Of a DNA stretch of 26,543 nt, positions 1 to 7,499 are shown piece after piece. Each line of letters opens with the position of its first letter. Positions within the stretch are counted from its first letter, which is position 1. The notes beneath the pieces were generated by a model. The model was not told the origin of the DNA and did no database searches. It saw nothing but the letters and a program-made list of their open reading frames with translations. This stretch comes from Thermococcaceae archaeon (GTDB lineage: Archaea; Methanobacteriota_B; Thermococci; Thermococcales; Thermococcaceae). The position numbers and the translations under genes were made by a program. The stretch spans positions 1-26,543 of the forward strand of contig JAMOPD010000402.1 of the NCBI GenBank assembly GCA_027064745.1, in the 5' to 3' direction.

Positions 1-967
1 GCTCTTTGTACGTGCTGTTGATGGGATAAACCTTGAAATAAAGAAGGGAGAAACATTTGGTCTTGCTGGAGAAAGTGGATGTGGGAAGAGCACCCTTGGA
101 AGACTGCTCTTAAGGCTTCTTGAACCTACAGAGGGTGAGATATATTTTGATGGGATAGACCTACTCTCCTTAAATAAAAATCAGCTAAGAAACTTAAGAA
201 GAAGAATGGGCATTGTCTTTCAAGATCCCAAATCATCATTGAATCCAAGAATGACTATATATGACATCCTGAAGAGACCGCTGGAGATCCACAAACTGGT
301 TAAAGATGAGAGTGAAAAAAGAGAGCGTATAATCAACATGCTTGAGGCTGTTGGACTTACCGAAGAACATCTTATAAGATACCCCCATGAACTCAGTGGT
401 GGTCAGCAACAGAGGGTTAGCATTGCAAGGGCAATTATAACACACCCAGATTTTGTTTTACTTGATGAACCCACCTCTGCTCTTGACATCTCGGTTCAGG
501 CACAAATTCTTAATTTACTTGTTAAGCTTCAACGGGAGTTTGGCCTCACATATCTATTTATCTCCCATGATATCTCAGTGCTTCAGTATATTAGTGATAG
601 AATTGGGATAATGTACTTAGGTAAAATTGTGGAGATTTTTGACATTAAAGACTTCAGAAAAGGAGAAATATATCATCCATACACAGCATATCTATTACTT
701 TCGACTCCTGCACTGCATCCTGAAAAAAGAACATCTGAGAGAGTAATATTACGTGGGGAGGTTCCAAGTCCCATTAACCCGCCCTCCGGCTGCCGCTTCC
801 ACTTAAGATGCCCATTTGTAACCACTGAGTGTAAGAAGGATGAGCCGAAATTGGTAGAAGTGAAAAAGAATCATTATGTTGCATGTTATCATCCTGAACA
901 GACAAAGGAAGAACTTGGACCTCTTGTTAAGGAAAAACTCAAAATGTATGAGTCTGTCCTTCCCTGA
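1..967 (+). CDS. Peptide ABC transporter ATP-binding protein, DppF/OppF-like (5' end outside window)
   Basis: This is the cytoplasmic ATPase of an oligopeptide/dipeptide importer. The reading frame is already open at base 2, so the start lies upstream. Visible motifs: Walker A GESGCGKST (bases 68-94), Q-loop FQDP, ABC signature LSGGQQQRV, Walker B FVLLDEPT, H-loop ISHD. The C-terminal oligopeptide-transporter extension carries four cysteines spaced C-x5-C-x6-C-x17-C, a pattern tied to a 4Fe-4S cluster in DppD-type ATPases. It is closely similar to the DppF at 6492-7499 and is followed by an unrelated hydrolase gene, so it probably ends a second, paralogous dpp operon lying upstream of the window. 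The substrate cannot be read from the ATPase. Confidence 0.93.
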   Translation, partial: LFVRAVDGINLEIKKGETFGLAGESGCGKSTLGRLLLRLLEPTEGEIYFDGIDLLSLNKNQLRNLRRRMGIVFQDPKSSLNPRMTIYDILKRPLEIHKLVKDESEKRERIINMLEAVGLTEEHLIRYPHELSGGQQQRVSIARAIITHPDFVLLDEPTSALDISVQAQILNLLVKLQREFGLTYLFISHDISVLQYISDRIGIMYLGKIVEIFDIKDFRKGEIYHPYTAYLLLSTPALHPEKRTSERVILRGEVPSPINPPSGCRFHLRCPFVTTECKKDEPKLVEVKKNHYVACYHPEQTKEELGPLVKEKLKMYESVLP

Positions 968-997
968 TAAATTTAGAGCTTTAAGGAGGTAATTTGG

Positions 998-1876
998 ATG
1001 GTTGAAGATATCAAGTCCAGAATTGAGAAAATCCTTGAAAATTTTGGGGGAATAGTCGGAGTGGGCTTTAAGGATCTAAAAAGTGGAGAAGAGTTCTATA
1101 TCAATGGGGACAAGAAATTTTTAACAGCAAGTGTGTTTAAGGTTTTTGTGGTAATAGAGCTCTATCGTCAAGCTTTGGAAGGCAAGATAAGCTTAGATGA
1201 GCGTTATATCCTCAGAGAAACAGATAAAACGCTGGGATCTGGTGTTCTCCAGCACCTTCAGGAGGGCTTGAATCCCACAATTAGGGACTTAGCAAAACTT
1301 ATGATGATTCTAAGCGACAATACGGCAACGGATATAATAATGAGAATGGTGGGGGAAGATAACATAAATGCAACTATAAAGAATCTGGGTTTAAAAAACA
1401 GTAGGGTGGCTCTGAGCACAAATGAGATACTTCTGTCGATAGCAGGAGCCGAGAACATTGAAGATGCCAAGAAGAATTTTGAGGAGGGGAAGATAAACAA
1501 AGGGGGAAAGTGGGAAAGGGACTTTGAGGAAAATGATGTAACGACACCGAAAGATATGGTGAAAACACTTGAAATGTTGTATTGGAAGAAAATCTTAGCC
1601 CCCGAAGCATGCATGGAAATGATTGAGATAATGAAAAACTGTGAAACTGGAGAAGCTAGGATAAAAAGGTACTTACCATTTAACGTGAAAGTTGCCCATA
1701 AAACCGGAACCATGCCTGGTGTTGTGAATGATGCCGGAATTGTGTTCAGCCCAAAAGGGGATTACATCTTGGTGGTATTCATTAATGGATTGGAGTATGA
1801 GGAACAGCCCTATGTAGCTATCGGTGAGGATTTGATAAGCTGGGTCTCGAAGGAAATTTATGAAAGCTTATCCTGA
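998..1876 (+). CDS. Class A beta-lactamase-fold serine hydrolase, probably cytoplasmic peptidase/amidase
   Basis: A 292-residue protein of the beta-lactamase/penicillin-binding fold. Three active-site motifs are clear: S45-V-F-K48 (SxxK), S106-D-N108 (SDN) and K235-T-G237 (KTG); a TTP element (182-184) precedes the final helix-strand part as in class A enzymes. The omega-loop motif ExxLN that supplies Glu166 in true class A lactamases is not visible; instead about 40 charged residues (near 140-180) fill this space. No signal peptide or membrane segment, so it should act inside the cell. The start has a strong AAGGAGGT site at 983-990. It sits between two peptide-transporter operons, which suggests a role on imported peptides, perhaps D-residue peptides. 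True lactam resistance is unlikely. Family call is firm; substrate is inferred. Confidence 0.82.
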   Translation: MVEDIKSRIEKILENFGGIVGVGFKDLKSGEEFYINGDKKFLTASVFKVFVVIELYRQALEGKISLDERYILRETDKTLGSGVLQHLQEGLNPTIRDLAKLMMILSDNTATDIIMRMVGEDNINATIKNLGLKNSRVALSTNEILLSIAGAENIEDAKKNFEEGKINKGGKWERDFEENDVTTPKDMVKTLEMLYWKKILAPEACMEMIEIMKNCETGEARIKRYLPFNVKVAHKTGTMPGVVNDAGIVFSPKGDYILVVFINGLEYEEQPYVAIGEDLISWVSKEIYESLS

Positions 1877-2010
1877 AAGACTAAGAATTTCTTTTTTATT
1901 AGTTTATCTATTTTCAGTTTTGACTAAACTCGCGATATGAATCGTGTAAATTTTACTAAATCACCAATATTCTTATTAATGAAAAATAAATTCAGCAAAA
2001 ACTGGGACAA

Positions 2011-2022
2011 AAAATTAATATA
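2011..2022 (+). promoter_or_regulatory. Candidate TATA box for the dpp/D-peptide operon
   Basis: The A/T-rich element AAAATTAATATA lies in the 195-base gap before the binding-protein gene. A start about 25 bases downstream (near 2045) would give a short leader holding the GAGGAGGG ribosome site at 2056-2063. The upstream gene ends in a T-rich stretch (about 1891-1900), so transcription probably restarts here. Confidence 0.45.
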
Positions 2023-2071
2023 ACAGTTAAGGCAAGTTTATCATGTTTGGCAGATGAGGAGGGTTAAACTT

Positions 2072-3688
2072 ATGGAGAAAAAAATTGGTAGTTTGATTCT
2101 GTTTTTTATTCTAGCAGGGGCAGTAGTAGCTGCTGGCTGTATTGGTGGAGGCGGAACCCAAACAAGCACACAAAGCTCGGCATCTTCAACATCATCTCAA
2201 ACACAAAAAGAGGTTACCCTCGTTATTGCAACCCCTGAGGAGATTGAGGGTACAGACATACAGCAGGTGAGTTGGGCGAATATAGTGCATGATTTGATCT
2301 TTCAGTCTCTGGTTGTATACACACTGGACCTCAAAGGTGTTGTACCTAATTTAGCTGAATCCTTTGAAGTTTCTAAGGATGGTACTGAAATAACATTCAA
2401 GCTGCCAAAAGATGCAAAATTCTCAAACGGTGATCCTCTAACAGCGGAAGACATAAAGAAATCTGTTGAGAGATACAGGAATGTTAGCCCATACTCTGAG
2501 GATTTTGCAGTTGTGGATAAGATAATTGTGAAAGATTCCCAGACTGCAATATTCAAGTTAAAGGAACCTGCAGGATACCTCTGGGCTGTTTTAGCAAGTG
2601 TATATGGTGCTCCAGTAAATGTTAATCTTGCAAACAAAATTGGCAATGAAGCGTTTAACAGGAAAGCAGTTGGTAGTGGTCCCTATAAGGTAGAAGAATG
2701 GGTTCAGGGCTCTCAAATAACCCTTATAAGAAATCCCGACTACAAAACCCACATTCCTTTTGTAAAAAACAAGGGACCATTCAAATTTGACAAGATAATT
2801 GTGAGGTTTATACCGGATGACTTCACGCGTGTTAGCGAGCTCAAAGCTGGCAATGTTCAGATAGTTTTTGGAATTCCACTGGAGCAGGTTGCAACTCTAA
2901 AGAAAGATCCAAATGTACAGCTTTTATCCTATCTCCAGCCAGGAATAGATTATATAATGATAAATACTAAAAAGCCACCACTAGATGATGTTAATATTAG
3001 AAAGGCAATAGCTCTTGCCATCAACAGAAAGGAACTGGCTTCAGCCTTACAGAATCTTGTAAGACCTGCATATGGGTATTTGAGTCTCGCTCAAGTGGGA
3101 TATGATGAAGCTACTGAAAAAGAGTTACAAACAGAATATTCATATAATTTAGAAAAGGCAAAACAACTTCTTGCTGCAGCTGGGTGGAAAGACACAGATG
3201 GAGATGGCATCGTGGATAAGAATGGAAAACCCCTCAAGCTTACCCTGATGGTGCCCCTTGACAGACCGGTAATCAAGAAAGCTGCTCCAATAATTCAGTC
3301 CCAGCTTAAAAAGTTAGGAATAAACTTGGAGCTGAGGGAATATGAGTACAGCTACATAAGAAAGATGACGAGAGAAGGGAACTTTGATATGGCAATGAGA
3401 GCTTACTGGTGGAATGATGCAGATATACTAATCTACATTTTCCATTCAGATGCAGGATATCCATGGTCTAATCCTAAAGTTGATAAGATGCTTGAGGAGG
3501 CCAGAACAATACCTGACTTTACAGAGAGGGCTAAAAAGTATGGGGAAATTCAAAAGGCTATAGCTAACGAGATGCCAGTAATACCTTTGTTCTCAGAATA
3601 TCAGTATGTAGGAGTAAGAAAGGAAGTAAAAGGTGTCATAATGGGAATAGATGGCTCTATTTATCTGAACGATGCAGAAATTTCTTGA
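2072..3688 (+). CDS. Peptide ABC transporter substrate-binding lipoprotein (SBP_bac_5 family)
   Basis: Extracellular receptor that captures peptides and hands them to the permeases encoded next. The start at 2072 is preferred over the ATG at 2054 because the GAGGAGG ribosome site lies between the two. The 538-residue product begins with a hydrophobic signal and lipobox AAGC (C23), then a Ser/Thr-rich linker (about 30-50), the usual Thermococcales membrane-anchored layout. The rest is a family 5 solute-binding protein, with PNLAESFEVSKDGTEITFKL and SNGDPLTAEDI near the N-terminus and a DTDGDGIVDKNGKPL calcium-type loop past the middle, both common in this family. Family 5 receptors bind di- and oligopeptides, sometimes sugars; the neighbouring peptidases favour peptides. 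Confidence 0.93.
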   Translation: MEKKIGSLILFFILAGAVVAAGCIGGGGTQTSTQSSASSTSSQTQKEVTLVIATPEEIEGTDIQQVSWANIVHDLIFQSLVVYTLDLKGVVPNLAESFEVSKDGTEITFKLPKDAKFSNGDPLTAEDIKKSVERYRNVSPYSEDFAVVDKIIVKDSQTAIFKLKEPAGYLWAVLASVYGAPVNVNLANKIGNEAFNRKAVGSGPYKVEEWVQGSQITLIRNPDYKTHIPFVKNKGPFKFDKIIVRFIPDDFTRVSELKAGNVQIVFGIPLEQVATLKKDPNVQLLSYLQPGIDYIMINTKKPPLDDVNIRKAIALAINRKELASALQNLVRPAYGYLSLAQVGYDEATEKELQTEYSYNLEKAKQLLAAAGWKDTDGDGIVDKNGKPLKLTLMVPLDRPVIKKAAPIIQSQLKKLGINLELREYEYSYIRKMTREGNFDMAMRAYWWNDADILIYIFHSDAGYPWSNPKVDKMLEEARTIPDFTERAKKYGEIQKAIANEMPVIPLFSEYQYVGVRKEVKGVIMGIDGSIYLNDAEIS

Positions 3689-3693
3689 TGTCC

Positions 3694-3709
3694 TTTTTTT
3701 ACTATTTTT
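3694..3709 (+). terminator. U-rich partial terminator between binding protein and permease
   Basis: A T7 run at 3694-3700 and T5 run at 3705-3709 start six bases after the binding-protein stop. Oligo-T runs terminate archaeal RNA polymerase. Inside an operon this could lower expression of the membrane and ATPase genes relative to the receptor. Confidence 0.4.
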
Positions 3710-3743
3710 ATCATGTGAAAGGGTGATATACTTGGGAGATTTA

Positions 3744-4664
3744 ATGGAGTATACTATAAAAAGGCTTATCATAGGAATCTTCATAGTCTTGGCAGTTACT
3801 GTAATATTATTCGGAATAATGCATGCAATGCCGGGAGATCCTATTGAGCTGCTCGCCGGAGAGAGAGTATCTCCCGAAAGAATCGCCCAGCTTAAGGCTC
3901 AATGGGGATTAGATAAACCCATGTATATTCAGTATTTCTACTGGCTTTCAAGAATAATAAGAGGAGATTTTGGAACATCAATGGTAACTAAGCTCCCTGT
4001 TATTGAACTAATCAAGGCTAGACTACCATATACTCTCCTACTTACAGGAAGTGCTCTAATAGTTCAGTATATCATTGCGATACCTCTAGGGCTTTTGGCT
4101 GCCCTTAAATGGAACAGTAAAATCGACAGAATTGTGGTCACTCTCTCAATAGTATTATGGTCAATGCCAAATTTCTGGTTGGGAGTGTTATTAATGATAA
4201 TTTTTGGTATTAAATTAAATCTTCTTCCTCTCTCAGGATATTCGGGATTGAAGTCTTTAATATTACCACTGCTCACGCTGAGCCTCCCTTCCCTTGCAGG
4301 GACTTTAAGACTCACCAGATCGGAGGTTCTAGAGGTGTTGAGGGAAGATTATGTATTGACTGCTTATGCAAAAGGTTTGCCAAAGTATAAAGTTTTAATC
4401 AAACATGTATTGAGGAATGCACTTATCCCGGTGACGGTTATGTTTTTCCTATATCTGCCTTGGTTGATTGGAGGTTCCGTTATTGTTGAGACCGTATTTG
4501 CATGGCCTGGAATGGGAAGGCTCCTGTGGAAGTCAATAACAGTCCAAGATTACGCTGTGGTTCAGGCAATAATATTCATCATTGCCCTCTTGACTGTTAT
4601 TTCCAACACGATTGGTGATATAGTAAGTGCAGTCCTGGATCCAAGAATTAGAGAATCACTTTAA
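3744..4664 (+). CDS. Peptide ABC transporter permease, DppB-like
   Basis: Inner-membrane channel subunit of the peptide importer. The 306-residue product starts MEYTIKRLIIGIF and has about six transmembrane segments: one at the N-terminus, a large outside loop with the conserved MPGDPIELLAGERVSPE region, then five more. The cytoplasmic EAA loop that docks the ATPase is seen at DYVLTAYAKGLPKYKVLIKH. Start choice: ATG 3744 is preceded by GGGAG; an in-frame TTG at 3732 behind GGGTGA (3721-3726) is a real alternative, adding four residues. It lies 55 bases after the binding-protein gene and 9 before DppC, in the standard dpp order. Confidence 0.92.
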   Translation: MEYTIKRLIIGIFIVLAVTVILFGIMHAMPGDPIELLAGERVSPERIAQLKAQWGLDKPMYIQYFYWLSRIIRGDFGTSMVTKLPVIELIKARLPYTLLLTGSALIVQYIIAIPLGLLAALKWNSKIDRIVVTLSIVLWSMPNFWLGVLLMIIFGIKLNLLPLSGYSGLKSLILPLLTLSLPSLAGTLRLTRSEVLEVLREDYVLTAYAKGLPKYKVLIKHVLRNALIPVTVMFFLYLPWLIGGSVIVETVFAWPGMGRLLWKSITVQDYAVVQAIIFIIALLTVISNTIGDIVSAVLDPRIRESL

Positions 4665-4673
4665 GGAGGGATC

Positions 4674-5510
4674 ATGGTGAATTTCGATATTTTAAGAAGC
4701 GGATCCAAAAATATCTCATTCAAACTAGGAGGCATGATCTTTTTGAGTGTTATAGTGATGGCAATTTTTGCTCCGCTTATTGCTCCCTACTCGTACGATG
4801 AAATGCATATATCTGATATATTAAAGCCTCCCTCTTCAAAATATCTGCTTGGTACAGATCAATATGGGCGAGATATCTTCAGCAGAATTGTGTATGGTTC
4901 AAGAATTGCCTTAAAGGTAGGTATCCTAGTTGTTATTATAGAGACAGTTATAGGAATTTCACTTGGCCTATTAGCTGGATATTACGGAGGAAAGGTTGAT
5001 AGGATAATATCCTTTATCACGGATGTATTCTGGGCCATGCCTCCGTTGGTATTAGCCTTGGCGGTAGTTACGTTATTGGGACCTGGATTAACAAATGTAA
5101 TGATAGCAATTGCAGTGGTTAGTTGGGCTCAGTTTACTAGAGTTGTAAGAGCAAAAACACAGAGTTTGAAAAATATGCCTTTTGTTGAGGCCGGAAGAGC
5201 TATTGGGGAATCTGACATCAGTATCATGCTGAGATATATCCTTCCAAATACCATGGGGGCAATAATTGTTTTATCAACACTTGCACTGCCCTCTGCGATA
5301 CTATCCACAACGGCCATGGGTTTTTTGGGTCTAGGAGCTCAGCCGCCTACACCGGATTGGGGGGTTATGTTGTCTGAAGGGATATCATACATTGGGACAG
5401 CTCCCTGGATTTCAATTTTTCCAGGGCTAGCAATAGTATATACGGTCTTGGGATTCAACCTATTAGGTGAGGGCTTGAGGGATATCCTTGATCCGAGATT
5501 GAAAGTTTGA
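4674..5510 (+). CDS. Peptide ABC transporter permease, DppC-like
   Basis: Second channel subunit, partner of the DppB-like permease. The 278-residue protein has the OppC N-terminal pattern: a first membrane helix, then YLLGTDQYGRDIFSRIVYG, followed by five further membrane segments. The EAA loop is visible as VEAGRAIGESDISIMLRYI, and PDWGVMLSEG is typical of DppC near the C-terminus. The start has AAGGAGGG at 4663-4670; GTG at 4677 would also fit the spacing. It lies 9 bases after DppB and 13 before the first ATPase gene, so it is co-transcribed. Confidence 0.92.
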   Translation: MVNFDILRSGSKNISFKLGGMIFLSVIVMAIFAPLIAPYSYDEMHISDILKPPSSKYLLGTDQYGRDIFSRIVYGSRIALKVGILVVIIETVIGISLGLLAGYYGGKVDRIISFITDVFWAMPPLVLALAVVTLLGPGLTNVMIAIAVVSWAQFTRVVRAKTQSLKNMPFVEAGRAIGESDISIMLRYILPNTMGAIIVLSTLALPSAILSTTAMGFLGLGAQPPTPDWGVMLSEGISYIGTAPWISIFPGLAIVYTVLGFNLLGEGLRDILDPRLKV

Positions 5511-5523
5511 GAGGTGACATACA

Positions 5524-6495
5524 ATGAAAGCACTACTATCTGTGAAGGATTTGAGGGTAAACTTTTACACCTCTGCAGGTATCGTCAAGGCTGTTGATGG
5601 AATAAGCTTTGAGATAGCAAAAAAAGAAATATTTGCTCTTGTGGGAGAAAGTGGGTGTGGAAAATCCACAACAGCCTTGGCAATCATGAGGCTTGTTCCA
5701 TATCCTGGAAAAATAGTGGGAGGGAAGATTTTATTTAAAAATAAAAATCTTTTAGAAGCAACGGGGGAGGAAATGACTCAGATTAGAGGAAAGGAGATAA
5801 GCATGATCTTTCAAAATCCTCTAACTTCCCTTAACCCTGTTTACAGAGTGGGGCATCAGGTTGCTGAAGCTATCGTATTAGACAACATCCCCAAAAGAAA
5901 GGCATGGAAGAAGGTTATAGAACTCTTCAAAAACGTGAAAATACCTGACGCTGAGGAAAGGGCTTATAGTTATCCCCATGAGCTTAGTGGAGGCATGAGA
6001 CAGAGGGTTATGATTGGCATGATGATATCCAGAGAACCCTCATTAATAATCGCTGATGAACCCACAACAGCGCTGGATGTTACAATTCAAGCTCAGATTA
6101 TTAAATTGCTATCTGAGCTTAGGGATACATTGGAAACATCTATTTTGCTAATAACTCATGATTTTGGTGTTGTAGCGGAGCTTGCTGACAGGATTGCAGT
6201 TATGTATGCAGGGAAAATAGTTGAAATGGGGAATGTCTATCAAATATTCGAAAATCCCTTACATCCTTATACAGGTATGCTAATAGATGCCCTCCCACGT
6301 ATAACAAAGAAAGAAGGAAGACTCGAGGAGATCCCTGGATCAGTCCCCAATCTTATCAATCCACCATCTGGTTGTCGTTTTCATCCGAGATGTCCATTGA
6401 AAAAAGAGGTATGCAGTACAGAGGAACCTTCTTTGGTGGAGGTTGAAAGAGGACATTTTGTAGCGTGTCATCTATATGGGGGAGGAAAGGCATGA
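5524..6495 (+). CDS. Peptide ABC transporter ATP-binding protein, DppD-like
   Basis: One of two ATPases driving the importer. The 323 residues contain Walker A GESGCGKST (41-49), Q-loop FQNP (96-99), signature LSGGM (154-158), Walker B LIIADEP (174-180) and H-loop His212. The C-terminal extension holds Cys284, 290, 297 and 315 (C-x5-C-x6-C-x17-C), the DppD-type iron-sulfur candidate. The signature reads LSGGMRQRVMIG, the DppD form, in contrast to LSGGQQQRVSIA in the DppF proteins here. GAGGTGA at 5511-5517 serves the start. The end overlaps the next gene's start by four bases (ATGA), implying translational coupling. Confidence 0.95.
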   Translation: MKALLSVKDLRVNFYTSAGIVKAVDGISFEIAKKEIFALVGESGCGKSTTALAIMRLVPYPGKIVGGKILFKNKNLLEATGEEMTQIRGKEISMIFQNPLTSLNPVYRVGHQVAEAIVLDNIPKRKAWKKVIELFKNVKIPDAEERAYSYPHELSGGMRQRVMIGMMISREPSLIIADEPTTALDVTIQAQIIKLLSELRDTLETSILLITHDFGVVAELADRIAVMYAGKIVEMGNVYQIFENPLHPYTGMLIDALPRITKKEGRLEEIPGSVPNLINPPSGCRFHPRCPLKKEVCSTEEPSLVEVERGHFVACHLYGGGKA

Positions 6496-7499
6496 CGCCT
6501 GTTATCCAAGTGAAAAACCTAAAGAAATATTTTCCAATAGTGAAAGGCATAATAAGAAAAAAGTATTCATACATCAGGGCTGTTGATGGCGTGAGCTTCT
6601 CTATTGAAATGGGAGAGACATTTGGACTTGTTGGGGAAAGCGGAAGCGGTAAGTCAACGATAGCAAGACTTCTCCTCAGATTAATTGAGCCAACAGAGGG
6701 GGAGATTTTATTCAAAGGGAAAGACATAACAAAATTGAGTAAAGGAGAACTCAGAGAAGTTCGCAAAAACATGGGTATAGTATTTCAGGATCCTGCATCC
6801 TCATTAAACCCCAGAAACACAGTATATGACACTTTACTCAGGCCTCTTAAGCTCCATGGAATTCCAAAGGATGAAGCAGAGGAGCGGATACACAAGGTTA
6901 TAGAAAGTGTAAATCTTGGCGAAGAACTACTTGGAAGATATCCCCATCAGCTTAGCGGAGGACAGCAACAGAGGGTTAGCATTGCAAGGGCGATAATATT
7001 AAACCCTGAATTCGTTGTGCTGGATGAGCCCACATCTGCATTAGATGTCTCGGTTCAGGCTCAGATCCTAAATCTGCTTTTAGACCTTCAAAGGGAGTTT
7101 AGGCTAACATATCTATTCATTTCCCATGATCTTTCAGTTGTGCGTTACATAAGTGACAGAATTGGGGTTATGTATCTCGGTAATCTGTTTGAAGTAGCGC
7201 CTACAGAGCGGTTATACACCCATGCATTTCATCCATATACTGTGGGCCTGATGTCCTCAGCACCTATACTAAATCCGCGTCTGCGTTCTAGGAAAAAATT
7301 ATTGCTTTCTGGTGAGCCACCAAGCTTAATAAATCCACCGTCTGGATGTCCTCTACACCCGAGATGTCCATTTGCAAAATCAATCTGCAGAGAGAAGAAG
7401 CCAGAACTCGTGGAGGTTGAAAGAGATCACTTTGTGGCATGTCATAGGGCTGGTGAAATCGATTTTAGTGAATTTTTGGGAGGTGAATCTGTTGGCTGA
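6492..7499 (+). CDS. Peptide ABC transporter ATP-binding protein, DppF-like
   Basis: Second ATPase of the importer, 335 residues from the ATG at 6492, which is preceded by GGAGGAAAGG (6481-6490) and overlaps the DppD stop. Motifs: Walker A GESGSGKST (48-56), Q-loop FQDP (98-101), signature LSGGQ (154-158), Walker B FVVLDEP (174-180), H-loop His212. Cys286, 292, 299 and 317 repeat the same C-x5-C-x6-C-x17-C spacing as in DppD and in the partial ATPase at the window start. The 3' end overlaps the deacylase start by eight bases, so transporter and enzyme are physically and probably translationally coupled. Confidence 0.95.
   Translation: MTPVIQVKNLKKYFPIVKGIIRKKYSYIRAVDGVSFSIEMGETFGLVGESGSGKSTIARLLLRLIEPTEGEILFKGKDITKLSKGELREVRKNMGIVFQDPASSLNPRNTVYDTLLRPLKLHGIPKDEAEERIHKVIESVNLGEELLGRYPHQLSGGQQQRVSIARAIILNPEFVVLDEPTSALDVSVQAQILNLLLDLQREFRLTYLFISHDLSVVRYISDRIGVMYLGNLFEVAPTERLYTHAFHPYTVGLMSSAPILNPRLRSRKKLLLSGEPPSLINPPSGCPLHPRCPFAKSICREKKPELVEVERDHFVACHRAGEIDFSEFLGGESVG

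Noticed and set aside
998..1876. Antibiotic-resistance beta-lactamase
   Set aside because: The Glu166 motif is not visible, there is no signal peptide, and archaea have no murein target; a peptidase role fits the context better.
2054..2071. Earlier ATG as start of the binding protein
   Set aside because: The ribosome site lies between this ATG and the one at 2072, and the lipoprotein signal starts properly at 2072.
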